Assembly: GCA_963729695.1 (NCBI GenBank)
Contig: CAVSOT010000007.1
Location: 372,001-436,000, forward strand
Length of the DNA: 64,000 nucleotides
Direction of reading: 5' to 3'
From: PALSA-693 sp963729695
GTDB lineage: Bacteria > Actinomycetota > Acidimicrobiia > Acidimicrobiales > Palsa-688
Positions 43,934-52,919 of this stretch are shown here, piece after piece; the stretch's first letter is position 1, and every line of letters starts with the position of its first letter. The translations under genes were made by a program, and so were the position numbers. Under the pieces are notes generated by a model that saw nothing but the letters and a program-made list of their open reading frames with translations, was not told where the DNA came from and did not search any database.

Positions 43934-45171
43934 CCGACCCGCAGCGCCGTATGGCCCGCAGGCCCCTCGAGGGCATCAGGGTCGTCGAGCTCGGGGTGTG
44001 GCACGCGGGCCCGGGGGCCGGCGCCATCTTGGGCGACCTCGGGGCGGAGGTCATCAAGATCGAATCACTCACGGGGGACCCGGAACGGTTTCGCGGCGAC
44101 TTCGGGCCGTTCGGTATCGATCTCAACCTGCCTCCGCGGCCGGATTGGTGCCTTCTTTACGAGATCTCGAATCGAAACAAGCAGGGGATCTGTCTGGACG
44201 TGGCCACTGAGCCTGGGCTCGAGGTCCTGCACCGGCTCCTGGCTGAGGCCGACGTCTTCTTGACCAATCTGCGGTCGAGTACCAAGGAGCGGCTAGGCAT
44301 TGACTATCGCACCCTGAGTGCGGAGCATCCGCAGCTGATCCATGTCAGCGTGAGCGGGTACGGACCCGAGGGGCCCATGGCCGACTTGGGTGGCTTCGAT
44401 CCAACCGGCCAGGCGATCTCCGGCATGATGTTCCTCTCCGGACTCGACGAACCCCGACCGCTGCAGGTCATCGTGCTGGATCAGATGACTGCGATCACCG
44501 CCAGCCACGCCATCGTTACGGCGTTGTTGGCCCGGGAGAGGCAGGGGGTAGCCCAAGAGGTGCACGTCTCGATGTACGGCTCGGCCCTTTGGTTGATGTA
44601 CGGCAACATGGTGAAAACCAGCGTGAGCGGTACGGAGATCGACATCTCCTGGGACCGCACGCGCAACCCCTATACGCGCACGACATTTCGTTGTGGGGAC
44701 GGTAAGTGGCTGATGGTAGCCAACCACGACGAGGACCGGTACTGGTCCCCCTTCTGTAGCGCCCTCGGATGCGAGGAGCTGATCGACGATCCCAGGTACG
44801 ACACGAGGGACCAGAGACGGAAGCGCAACGCCGAGATCGTGGAGCTGTTCGACACCCGCTTTGCCCTCAGATCCCGGGCCGAATGGCTGGTTCGGTTGCG
44901 ACAGCACCAGATCGTGGTGGCCCCCGTAAACAGCCTGGGCGACGTTCTCGAAGATCCGCAAGCTCTCGTCAACGGCTATGTCACCACGATGGACCATCCT
45001 TTCTTGGGTCCCATTGCCGTCCCCGGCTATCCCGTCCACTTCGGAGCTCAGCAGGCGGGGTGGCATGGGCCGGCTCCCGCGCTGGGAGAGCACACCCATG
45101 ACGTCCTGGGCGAGGTCGGTTACTCGCTCGACCAGATCGAGGCCATGGACCGCGACCACATCCTCAAGTAA
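43930..45171 (+). CDS. CaiB/BaiF (family III) CoA-transferase
   Basis: This 413-residue protein begins about ten residues before the conserved GIRVVELGVWHAGPGAGAIL strand-helix and LGAEVIKIE. The catalytic Asp is in GGFDPTGQAISG (about residues 155-166), the normal site for the aspartyl-CoA intermediate. The C-terminal VAPVNSLGDVLEDPQ is typical of the family. The start ATG overlaps the preceding gene's TGA. Longer frames (for example from 43774) overlap the upstream gene and are rejected. With the upstream paralogue it forms a translationally coupled pair. Confidence 0.92.
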   Translation: MTDPQRRMARRPLEGIRVVELGVWHAGPGAGAILGDLGAEVIKIESLTGDPERFRGDFGPFGIDLNLPPRPDWCLLYEISNRNKQGICLDVATEPGLEVLHRLLAEADVFLTNLRSSTKERLGIDYRTLSAEHPQLIHVSVSGYGPEGPMADLGGFDPTGQAISGMMFLSGLDEPRPLQVIVLDQMTAITASHAIVTALLARERQGVAQEVHVSMYGSALWLMYGNMVKTSVSGTEIDISWDRTRNPYTRTTFRCGDGKWLMVANHDEDRYWSPFCSALGCEELIDDPRYDTRDQRRKRNAEIVELFDTRFALRSRAEWLVRLRQHQIVVAPVNSLGDVLEDPQALVNGYVTTMDHPFLGPIAVPGYPVHFGAQQAGWHGPAPALGEHTHDVLGEVGYSLDQIEAMDRDHILK

Positions 45172-45243
45172 TGCGGAACCGGGTGCCCGACTGTTTTTGG
45201 CTCCCAGTGGTAACCCCAAAGGAGCCGGGATAGTGTTCCTTTC

Positions 45244-46133
45244 ATGCCGATAGCGAAGATCGCTGCCAACATTGACGGGGAGAAGGTTGAAGAGCTGTCA
45301 CTGGCGTACGAGTTGTTCGGCGACGGAGGTCGACCCTGGGTGATCACGCCGGGCGGCCGCTTCAGCAAGGATTATCCCGGGGTGCGTGACTTCGCGGTGG
45401 CGCTTGCCGACCTCGGCAATCGGGTCCTTATCTACGATCGACCCAACACCGGCGCATCGGACGTCTGCCTCACCGGCTCGACGGAATCGGCGATGCAGGC
45501 CGATGCGCTGGCCGCCCTGCTCACCCACCTCGATATGACGCCTGCGGTGATTGCCGGCGGCTCGGGGGAGCCCGGGTGTCGATGCTCACCGCCGCCCGTC
45601 ATCGTGAGGTTGCGGCCGGGCTGGTCGTCTGGTGGATCAGCGGTGGGGTATATGGGCTGATGACGTTGGGCATGACGTACTGCGGCGAGTCCATCCTGGC
45701 CGCGTGGAATGGCGGGATGGAAGCCGTAGTGGCGCTGCCGAAGACGACCCTTGGCAACTGGCAAGAGCTCATGGAGCACAATGAAGCCAATAGGCAGCGC
45801 CTGTTGGATCAGGAGCCGAAGGAATTCGTGGCCACCATGGAGCGCTGGATGATGGCGTACTGCCCTTGCGGTGACGATCTGGTCCCGGGCCTACCCAACG
45901 AGATGGCCAAGACGATGGATCTTCCGGCCTTGGTGTTCCGTAGTGGCGCAAGCGACGCAAACCACACTCGGGCCATCTCAGAGGCCGTCGCGGCTGCGTT
46001 GCCAAACGCCCAGCTGGTCGAGCCGCCGTGGGGTGACCGGGAGTGGGTTGACAGCCGGATTGGGCATCGCTTCGACAACTGGGCCCGTCTGGCCCCGATC
46101 ATTAACGATTGGGCCAACCAGTCGCTCGGATAA
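45244..46133 (+). CDS. Alpha/beta hydrolase, frameshifted; paralogue of 47790-48644
   Basis: The first frame carries the N-terminal half (LAYELFGDGGRPWVITPGGR; DRPNTGASDV), ending at AGGSG, the nucleophile elbow. The second frame continues with VSMLTAARHREVAAGLVVWW and ends at 46133. Comparison with the paralogue at 47790-48644, which reads GGSGGSRLSLLTATRH at the same place, shows one G missing in the run at 45564-45568. Corrected length is about 296 residues. Because its paralogue is intact and similarity continues on both sides, sequencing error is quite possible. Substrate unknown. Confidence 0.8.
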
Positions 46134-46181
46134 CTGGCTGGATGCTCGCCACCCTGTGACCGCTGAGGACAGGACTGACAA

Positions 46182-47177
46182 ATGGCAAACATCGAACGTA
46201 CCGAGTGGCTGTCGTTGACCGCTGAAGACCCAGTCGATCCGCGCCGCCGGATCATCGACTCGCACCACCACCTTTACGATTCCGGAGACAGGAGGTACGT
46301 CTACGACGACCTCGTCTCCGATATCGGCGGGCACAACGTGACGAACACGGTTTTCATCGAGACGGTCACCAACTACCGCGAAGAAGGACCCGAGGAGCTG
46401 CGTCCCGTAGGGGAAACGGAGTTCGTGGCCGGACAAGCGCGCTCGTCCGAAAGGGAGTCGCCGCGACTATCGGCGATCGTTGCCTTTGCCGATCTGCGAA
46501 GAGGGGACGCCGTGGTCGAGGTACTTCGGGCCCACGAGGCGGCCGGCCACGGACTCTTTCGAGGCATTCGGCACGCCATCGCGTGGGACGGCAGCGACGA
46601 GTTCCGGCCGGGGCACCACCGCCCTGGCCCGACACTCATGCTCGAGCCGGAGTTTCGACGAGGAGTGATGCGGCTGGGCGAGTTGGGATACTCCTTTGAC
46701 GCCTGGCTGTACCATCCGCAGCTTGTCGAACTGTCCGATCTGGCTCGGTCGGCCCCGGAGACGACCATCGTCGTCAACCATCTTGGGGCGCCGCTGAATG
46801 TCGGACCGTACGGCGACCGCGACCGGATGCGTCCCGACTGGCAGCGCGGCATGCGGCACTTGGCGGCATGCCCGAACGTGGTGGTAAAGCTGGGCGGGAT
46901 CGGCATGGATTTCTTCTTCGCCACGGGCTGGTCGTCGAGCAGCCGACCTCCTGGTTCCGATCAGGTGGTCCAATGGTGGGGCGACGACATCCGCTGGTGC
47001 ATCGACACCTTCGGACCATCTCGTTGCCTTTTCGAGTCCAATTACCCAGTGGACAAGGTGTCGTGTAGCTACACCGTGATCTGCAATGCCTTTCAGAAGA
47101 TGGCTGCGGTCTACTCCGACGACGAGCAGGACGATCTGTTCGCGGGCACCGCTGCCCGGGTCTACCGGATCGGCTAG
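46182..47177 (+). CDS. Amidohydrolase family protein (PDC hydrolase-like)
   Basis: This 331-residue TIM-barrel protein has the N-terminal H-x-H metal pair in IIDSHHHLYD (about residues 24-33), a central VVNHLGAP (about 202-209) with a ligand His, and the C-terminal FESNYPVDK (about 285-293) with the catalytic Asp. This order matches COG3618-type enzymes such as 2-pyrone-4,6-dicarboxylate lactonase and L-fucono-lactonase. It follows the frameshifted hydrolase by 48 bp and its stop overlaps the convergent SnoaL-like gene by four bases. A lactone or cyclic ester substrate is plausible. Confidence 0.88.
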   Translation: MANIERTEWLSLTAEDPVDPRRRIIDSHHHLYDSGDRRYVYDDLVSDIGGHNVTNTVFIETVTNYREEGPEELRPVGETEFVAGQARSSERESPRLSAIVAFADLRRGDAVVEVLRAHEAAGHGLFRGIRHAIAWDGSDEFRPGHHRPGPTLMLEPEFRRGVMRLGELGYSFDAWLYHPQLVELSDLARSAPETTIVVNHLGAPLNVGPYGDRDRMRPDWQRGMRHLAACPNVVVKLGGIGMDFFFATGWSSSSRPPGSDQVVQWWGDDIRWCIDTFGPSRCLFESNYPVDKVSCSYTVICNAFQKMAAVYSDDEQDDLFAGTAARVYRIG

Positions 47178-47686
47178 TTGCCCCTGCCGCTCGGGGCGGG
47201 TATCCAGGAGCCGTCGGGGTCAGGCGGCTGCGGCGGAACCTCGTTCATTCGCAGCCGGGTGAGGTGCACCTTGGCGATTCGCCAGCGTCCGTCTTCACAC
47301 CGTCGGTACCGTTCGTGGTAATGCCCGAAGCCCTGCCAGGCTCCCCCCCGGCCGGGGTCGTCGACCCAATCGTACATGGCCCATATCCCGGTGGCGTTGT
47401 CGGCATCGATGAATTCGATCTCGGGCATGTGACCGTGGTGGACGGTCACCTTGTCCAGGTGGGACTTTGAGAGGTGTCCGACCAGCGCGTCCGCACCCAC
47501 CCACATTGGAGTCGTCGACTCGGGGAAGCGGGAATTGTTGAGAAAGAACTCGAGGTCATCGGTGAATACGTCGCGGAAACCGTCCCAATCCCGCGTGTCC
47601 ATACAACGGAAGTATCGCGCTTTCAGCTTCTGGATCTCGTACAGGTCGGAGAGTTGCTGAGCGTCCACGTCGTTCCTCCCGGTCAT
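47174..47686 (-). CDS. SnoaL/NTF2-like protein
   Basis: This 170-residue protein is a cone-shaped alpha+beta barrel of the SnoaL_4 / NTF2 superfamily: KLKARYFRCMDTRDWDGFRDVF (about residues 20-41) is the typical helix pair followed by a D-D-L-E strand, then H-H-G-H-M-P-E-I-E-F and YHERYRR-x2-GRWRI. Family members are polyketide cyclases, dehydratases, ketosteroid isomerase-like or ligand-binding proteins. I chose ATG 47686 because it sits just before the first helix and GGAGGAACG precedes it; the longer frame overlaps the next gene. It is on the same strand as the intact hydrolase 47790-48644. Confidence 0.88.
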   Translation of the reverse strand: MTGRNDVDAQQLSDLYEIQKLKARYFRCMDTRDWDGFRDVFTDDLEFFLNNSRFPESTTPMWVGADALVGHLSKSHLDKVTVHHGHMPEIEFIDADNATGIWAMYDWVDDPGRGGAWQGFGHYHERYRRCEDGRWRIAKVHLTRLRMNEVPPQPPDPDGSWIPAPSGRGN

Positions 47687-47789
47687 ATGATGGCAACGGC
47701 CCGTCAGGTCGCCGCCGACTGCTGAACGACCGGCAGCCGGCATTTGGCGAAGGGGCGAGCCTAGCGCCCTCCAGTCGAGACGAGCACGG

Positions 47790-48644
47790 TCAAGCCAGGA
47801 CTTCGCCTGCCCATTTGGTGAGGGTTGGCGCGAGCACGGGCCAGTGGAGAAACCGGCTCTGGTCTGGCACCCTGAGCCGGTCGACCCACTCCGTGTCCGG
47901 CAGGGGCGATTCGACCAGGCGGGCGTTCGGTAGCGCTCGAGCCAGGTTTTCCGAAGTGGCCCGGGTATGGGTGTGGTCGCTGGCCCCACTGCGAAGCACG
48001 AGCGCGGGCAGATCGAGTCCACGGACGGCGTCCTCGGAGAGCCCAGGTATCGGTCCATCGCCTGCCGGCGCGAAGGCCGTCATCCAGCGCTCGAAGGTAC
48101 TGATGAACTGAGCTGGATCCTGGTCGAGAAACCGCTGCCTGTTGGAGGGGTTCCGTTCGAGCACTTCCTGCCAATCAGGGAGCTCGACCACGGCTTGCAT
48201 GCCGCCGTTCCATGCTGCTTTGATCGATTCTCCGTAGTAGTAGACGCCGACGGCCATGGGCCCATATACACCACCGATCATCCACCACATGGCCAGGCCC
48301 ACGGCCAGCTCACGATGCCGGGTGGCGGTCAGCAGCGACAGGCGAGAGCCGCCCGAACCCCCGATGATCACCGCCGGCGCCATGTCCAACTGGGTGATCA
48401 GGCCGGCCAGGACATCGGCCTGCATCGCCGATTCCGTGGCGCCGGAGAAACAGACATCGGACTCTCCGGTGTTGGGGCGGTCCCAGATGAGGACCCGGTT
48501 ACCGTCTTCGGCCAGCGCCTGGGCCAGCTCCCGTACGCCCGGATAGTCCTTGCTGTACCTGCCTCCGGGCGTGAGCACCCACGGGCGGCCTTCGCCGATC
48601 ACCTCGTAAGCGATCGACAGGTCGTTGACGACGGCCTTTGTCAT
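47790..48644 (-). CDS. Alpha/beta hydrolase (intact paralogue)
   Basis: This 284-residue hydrolase starts at ATG 48644 (MTKAVVNDLSIAYE). It has the HG-equivalent TPGGRYSKDYPG oxyanion segment (about residues 26-37), DRPNTGESD (about 59-67), and the nucleophile elbow IIGGSGGSR (about 99-107, Ser in G-G-S-G-G). The C-terminal LRSGASDHTHTRA gives the acid/His region. It is about half identical by eye to the frameshifted gene at 45244-46133, so the two are recent paralogues on opposite strands flanking the amidohydrolase and SnoaL genes. Substrate unknown. Confidence 0.87.
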   Translation of the reverse strand: MTKAVVNDLSIAYEVIGEGRPWVLTPGGRYSKDYPGVRELAQALAEDGNRVLIWDRPNTGESDVCFSGATESAMQADVLAGLITQLDMAPAVIIGGSGGSRLSLLTATRHRELAVGLAMWWMIGGVYGPMAVGVYYYGESIKAAWNGGMQAVVELPDWQEVLERNPSNRQRFLDQDPAQFISTFERWMTAFAPAGDGPIPGLSEDAVRGLDLPALVLRSGASDHTHTRATSENLARALPNARLVESPLPDTEWVDRLRVPDQSRFLHWPVLAPTLTKWAGEVLA

Positions 48645-48840
48645 CGGACGCAGGTGGTCGAGGTGCTGGTCATGGAGTCCCCCCTGACGTGATCGAGTTG
48701 CCCGTTGGCCGGGCGCCTGGCCATAGTATCGAGGCGGTGCCGTGCTCGGGTCCGGGCTTTGCTCCCTGGGGCGAGGGCGGGCATCTGCAGGAGATTGGTA
48801 GCCCACCGCAGGAAATGGGCTTTTAGACGAGGAGACGCCG

Positions 48841-49260
48841 ATGCAAGATCCAGGGCTCGTTCCGGAGGTCGAGGAAGGTGCCCGGCGGCTGGCCTCCCAG
48901 GCGGTGGTGGCCGAGATATTCACCCGCCTCGATGCCCAGGATATAGATGGTGCCCTCGAGCTGTACGACCACGACGCCGTTTTCTTGCAAGCGAAGGGTA
49001 AGGCGGCGATCAAGGACACCATGACCAGGGGAATGGCGGCCAACGCCGACAAGCGGAGTCGTCACGTCATCGCCAACTTGCGGTCCTCGCAGCCGGACGC
49101 CGACACCATGGTGGTCGAGTACACCGCGGTTGCCTATACGCTCGAAGGCCCGGGTCCGTTTCCGCCGAGAGCGGTCTTCGATCAGCGGCAGGTTCATCGC
49201 CTGGACCCGGACGGGCGGTTGCGCGTCACCGACCACCAGATCCTCGGGTTCGGCCAGTAG
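48841..49260 (+). CDS. SnoaL/NTF2-like protein
   Basis: This 139-residue protein is a SnoaL-like domain: helix SQAVVAEIFTRLDAQDIDGAL (about residues 19-39), then YDHDAVFLQAKGKAAIKDTM and four C-terminal strands including RSRHVIANLRS and HQILGFG. No signal peptide. The start ATG 48841 has GAGGAG eight bases upstream. Like the gene at 47174 it may be a dehydratase, isomerase or binding protein. It stands alone on the plus strand, divergent from the hydrolase, and converges on the SMP-30 gene. Confidence 0.85.
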   Translation: MQDPGLVPEVEEGARRLASQAVVAEIFTRLDAQDIDGALELYDHDAVFLQAKGKAAIKDTMTRGMAANADKRSRHVIANLRSSQPDADTMVVEYTAVAYTLEGPGPFPPRAVFDQRQVHRLDPDGRLRVTDHQILGFGQ

Positions 49261-49306
49261 TCGGAGGGGGTGACGCACCCCGGGCCCACGCCGCCCAGGG
49301 ACCGCG

Positions 49307-50222
49307 TCAGGCTTTGGGGAGGACCTGGTAGGGAAGCTGCAGGCCGCTACGAGGCCAGTCCACTTTGAGCAGTGTCTTGAATGTCGTCACGTAGGCCGTG
49401 CGCAGGTCGCGGCCGCCGAAGCACACGTTGGTGGTGAGCGAGTTCTCGATCGGGATGTGTTCCACCGACGAGCCATCCGGGGCAACCACGGTCAGGCCGT
49501 CAGGCAGCGAAGCCACCACGATGCGACCGTCTGCCTCTACCGCCATGGAGTCGAAGCGCTTCTTGGTGGCGACCACGATCGTGGGCTCGGGCCTCGCCCG
49601 ACCCGGTCCCGCCAAGTCGAATGCCACCAGGCGACCGGTGTACGTCTCCGCCACGTAGACCCGGCTGCCGTCGGGCGACAGCCCGACCCCGTTGGGTGTC
49701 AGCACCTCCACGGGTGCCCTTACGATCCCTGACCCATCGGCTTGGGCATAGAAGAGCCCGCCGATGTCCATGTCGAAGGCCCGACGCTTTCCGAAGTCGG
49801 TGAACCAAAAGCCCCCGTGCTCGTCGAATACCAGATCATTGGGCCCCCGCAACCGATAGCCGTCGCACCCGGTATACAGCACCACGTGGTCGCCGGACGA
49901 AAGGTCGACCCGTTCGATCCACCCACCCTCGTAGCTTTCCGGGGTCGCCGATCCATGGCGCGGATTCACAGTGCGCCATTCCCCGTTGTGTTTTTCCCAA
50001 TTCGAGACCGCCGTTGTTGCAAATGTAGACGGAGCCGTCGGGTCCAATCGCTGCTCCGTTCGGACCTCCGCCCAGTTGCATCACGGTGTCAATGGTGCCG
50101 TCGGGCAGCATGCGGCTCAGGCGCTCACCCCGGCCTTCGACGAAGAGCACCGAGCCATCTTCCATGGCTATCGGCCCTTCGCCCAGCGCCAGCCCTGCCG
50201 CCATCTCGGTTGGATTGGCCAC
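49307..50222 (-). CDS. SMP-30/gluconolactonase/LRE family protein, frameshifted
   Basis: The first frame (GTG 50222) has LGEGPIAMEDGSVLFVEGRG with the metal-ligand Glu, then GGGPNGAAIGPDGSVYICNNGG. The second frame continues SNWEKHNGEWRTV through F-D-E-H-G-G-F-W-F-T-D and TPNGVGLSPDGSRVYVAE (Asn and Asp metal ligands) and ends at 49307. One extra base near 49998-50012 separates them. The joined six-bladed propeller is about 304 residues. Family members hydrolyse lactones using a divalent metal. With the nearby lactonase-like amidohydrolase this suggests lactone intermediates in the cluster. Confidence 0.8.
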
Positions 50223-50433
50223 CAGTCCCTCCCTCTCGGGGGCGCCGTGGGCACCGGCTTCCGACGGTTACGGCGACCCGACTGAGCGCATCGATGTACG
50301 ACCCGGCGAGGTTACCTCGGCGCCGCGTGACGATCGGTGTCCCCCACCTGGAGTGACAGAGGGGGCCTGGGGTAGCATCTGAGCTTGGGTGCGGACGGTT
50401 TCCGGCCTGAGGTCGAATGCACTGGAGGGTTCC

Positions 50434-51675
50434 ATGGCCCGCACGTTCGATGAGATGCTGGTGACCGGGGCCGGTATCGAGAGGCGACCAGTTGTGCGTC
50501 TCCCGGAGCCACCCCTTCGGGAACGCAAGTACCTGATCTTCTCCGTGGACGACCACGTGTGCGAAGCCGCAGCTACCTTTACCGACCGGGTTCCGGCGAA
50601 ATATGTCGATGCCGCGCCGCGAGTTGTCTCGGATGACGATGGCGAGCAGGCGTGGCTGGTCGACGGGGAAATACGGCGTTGGATCGGCGGTGACTCCATC
50701 GTCGGGCGTCGGCTCGATGACCAGAGCGACTTTGAACGCTCCATGTGGTTCGGCGACATGCGAGCTGGGACGTACGACATTCACGCCCGCGTTCACGACA
50801 TGGACCTCGATGGCGTCTATGCCTCGCTCAACTTCCCCTCGATGATTTGGGGATTCTGCGGACAGAGGATCTCGGGGCTCAGGGATCCCGACGTGGCCCT
50901 CGCTTGCGTTCGGGCTTACAACGACTGGGTCGCCGAGGAGTGGGCGGGTCCGTATCCGGAGCGGATCATCCCGGCGTCCATCCCTTATCTGCCTGATCCG
51001 ATCCTGGCGGCCGATGAGGTGCGCCGCAACGCGGCTCGTGGATTCAAGGCCGTGCACTTTTCGGAGAACCCGGAGAAGCTCGGGTTCCCATCGATTCATA
51101 CCGGTCACTGGGACCCCTTTGTCGCCGCGTGTGAGGAGACGGATACCACGATCAACCTCCATCTGGGTTCGGCATCCACCCGCCCGGCCCTGTCGAGTGA
51201 CACACCCGTCGCGGCCACGGCGCTGTTGTGGCCCGCTCAGACGATGTCTGCGGCTGCGGATTGGGTGTACTCGAAGATCCCGTTGCGCTTCCCCGGGATC
51301 AAGTTCGTGATGTCGGAAGGCGGGATCGGGTGGGTCCCGATGCTGCGGGAGCGCATGGAGCGCTACCACCGCGTGCGGGGCGAGGTCCAGGGATGGGGCG
51401 AGCTCATCAGCCCGGCGGAGCTCCTGCTGCGCAATTTCTGGTTCTGCTGTATCGACGAGCCCCGGAGCATGCAGCACCGTTCCGACATCGGCGTGGACCG
51501 GATCATGCTCGAATCCGACTACCCGCACGCCGATACCAGTTGGCCCGATACCCAGAGCCTGGCGGACGACATGCTCCGGACCCTCCCGGGCGGCGAGGTC
51601 CGGATGATCAGCCACGAGAACGCCGCTCGTATCTACCGCCATCCGATTCCAACGGATCCGGCCTGGGTCCGCTGA
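50434..51675 (+). CDS. Amidohydrolase family protein (amidohydro_2)
   Basis: This 413-residue TIM-barrel hydrolase starts at ATG 50434 with GGAGGG six bases upstream. The N-terminal metal site is F-S-V-D-D-H-V-C (about residues 34-41; D-x-H variant). Central residues I-N-L-H-L-G-S-A (about 238-245) supply the next ligand and LESDYPHADTSWPD (about 361-374) the catalytic Asp. It resembles the gene at 40212 in overall plan and is one of three such enzymes here. The reaction could be decarboxylation or hydrolysis of a carboxylic-acid intermediate. Confidence 0.88.
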   Translation: MARTFDEMLVTGAGIERRPVVRLPEPPLRERKYLIFSVDDHVCEAAATFTDRVPAKYVDAAPRVVSDDDGEQAWLVDGEIRRWIGGDSIVGRRLDDQSDFERSMWFGDMRAGTYDIHARVHDMDLDGVYASLNFPSMIWGFCGQRISGLRDPDVALACVRAYNDWVAEEWAGPYPERIIPASIPYLPDPILAADEVRRNAARGFKAVHFSENPEKLGFPSIHTGHWDPFVAACEETDTTINLHLGSASTRPALSSDTPVAATALLWPAQTMSAAADWVYSKIPLRFPGIKFVMSEGGIGWVPMLRERMERYHRVRGEVQGWGELISPAELLLRNFWFCCIDEPRSMQHRSDIGVDRIMLESDYPHADTSWPDTQSLADDMLRTLPGGEVRMISHENAARIYRHPIPTDPAWVR

Positions 51676-52036
51676 CCTGGGCCGGCGCCGAGGAGCGCGA
51701 CCGCCGAGCGCGCCGCCTTCTTTCCGTCCTGGCGCGTCCCGGCCCGTTGCCGTTGCCGGTGCCGGGTCGTGGTCGGGTCGTGGGCCTGCGGCCACCGATA
51801 CACCAGTAGCGACTGGCCGTCTCGACGCGAACCCGAGTGCAGTGATGGATCCGCTGCGGTATGCGAGGGTGCACGTACTTGAGGTGGGGTGCTACAGTCA
51901 GCCCAGATTGTCACGCCGGTCAAGGTTGGCATCGGGGCCAGCCGGCTGCTCGGTGGCAGCGTTGCGGGTGGGGGGTTGTTGTCGTGACCCTCTGCCATCC
52001 AATCGTGTCGGAGACCAGGAAGGACCGAGGTCAAAG
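51676..52036. other. Intergenic region, about 360 bp
   Basis: Only shadow frames are present. The sequence is rich in GCCG/CGGG stretches to about 51790, then less biased. It presumably contains the promoter for the gene at 52037; no operator or hairpin stood out. Confidence 0.5.
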
Positions 52037-52831
52037 TTGACGGACAACCTCCAGTCAATGGAGTTCTCATGGGGACCGATCCACTACCACGGCGCGGCCG
52101 GCGAGCGCCGCCCGTTACTCGTTCTCCACAGTGAGCGGGAAGCGCAGGTCAACCCGGAGTTGGTCGATCAGCTGTCGCGGAGCTTCGGCGTTCTGGTTCC
52201 CATGCTGCCGGGGTTCCCCCCGTCGTCGGTCCCCCCCTGGATGCGCTCGACCACCCAGATGGCATCGGTGATGAACTGGTTTCTCCGCCGGTTGGAAGTG
52301 GGGCCCGTTGACGCCATTGGTTTTGGGTTCGGGGGGTGGGTCCTGGCCGAAATGGCTGTCCAGAGTCCCTCCTCGTTCGGCCGGTTGGTGCTGCAGGCGC
52401 CGGTCGGAGTGCGCCCAGATCCGGGTGAGGAGATTCTGGACCGCTACGTGTTCACCGACGAAAGCTACGTCGCTCTGGGATTTTCCCCGGCCGCAAACGG
52501 TGACGGATCGCCAGAGGCTGTGGACGAGGCTCAGCTTCGTTCCTGGGATGCCGCCCGAGAGATGACGACGCGCGTGGCCTACAAGCCGTACATGTTCGAT
52601 TCCGGCCTTCCCCATCTGTTGGCCGCCGTGACCAGCCCGACCCTGGTGGTCTGGGGTGAGGGAGACCGGCTGGTGCCCAGATCCTGTGCCGAGCGCTACG
52701 TGGCGGCGATCCCCGGCGCCTCACTTACCGTTGTCCCGGGGGGCCACTGGCTGGACCTCGAGGCGCCGGGCCAATTGCGCGATCTCGTCGTCGATTTCAT
52801 GAGCGGACACGAGACCGGGCGACCCGGATGA
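52037..52831 (+). CDS. Alpha/beta hydrolase-fold protein lacking the nucleophile serine
   Basis: From TTG 52037 (GAGG seven bases upstream) this is 264 residues; ATG 52058 is an alternative. The fold is clear: L-V-L-H-S-E-R in place of the HG oxyanion strand, then AIGFGFGGWVLAEM (about residues 93-106) at the nucleophile elbow, then VWGEGDRLVP (acid) and PGGHWLDLEAPGQL (His). At the elbow the usual G-x-S-x-G is G-F-G-F-G, so the nucleophile Ser is Gly. The Asp and His are kept. It may be catalytically dead, or use a cofactor-free oxygenase- or lyase-like chemistry as some family members do. Confidence 0.8.
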   Translation: MTDNLQSMEFSWGPIHYHGAAGERRPLLVLHSEREAQVNPELVDQLSRSFGVLVPMLPGFPPSSVPPWMRSTTQMASVMNWFLRRLEVGPVDAIGFGFGGWVLAEMAVQSPSSFGRLVLQAPVGVRPDPGEEILDRYVFTDESYVALGFSPAANGDGSPEAVDEAQLRSWDAAREMTTRVAYKPYMFDSGLPHLLAAVTSPTLVVWGEGDRLVPRSCAERYVAAIPGASLTVVPGGHWLDLEAPGQLRDLVVDFMSGHETGRPG

Positions 52832-52919
52832 CAGCCCCAGTCCGACGATGCCAGCGGGAAGCCACGGCCTAGCCGCAACCTGACAGGATCACGACGGAGA
52901 GACAGGAGTAGTCGAGTCG

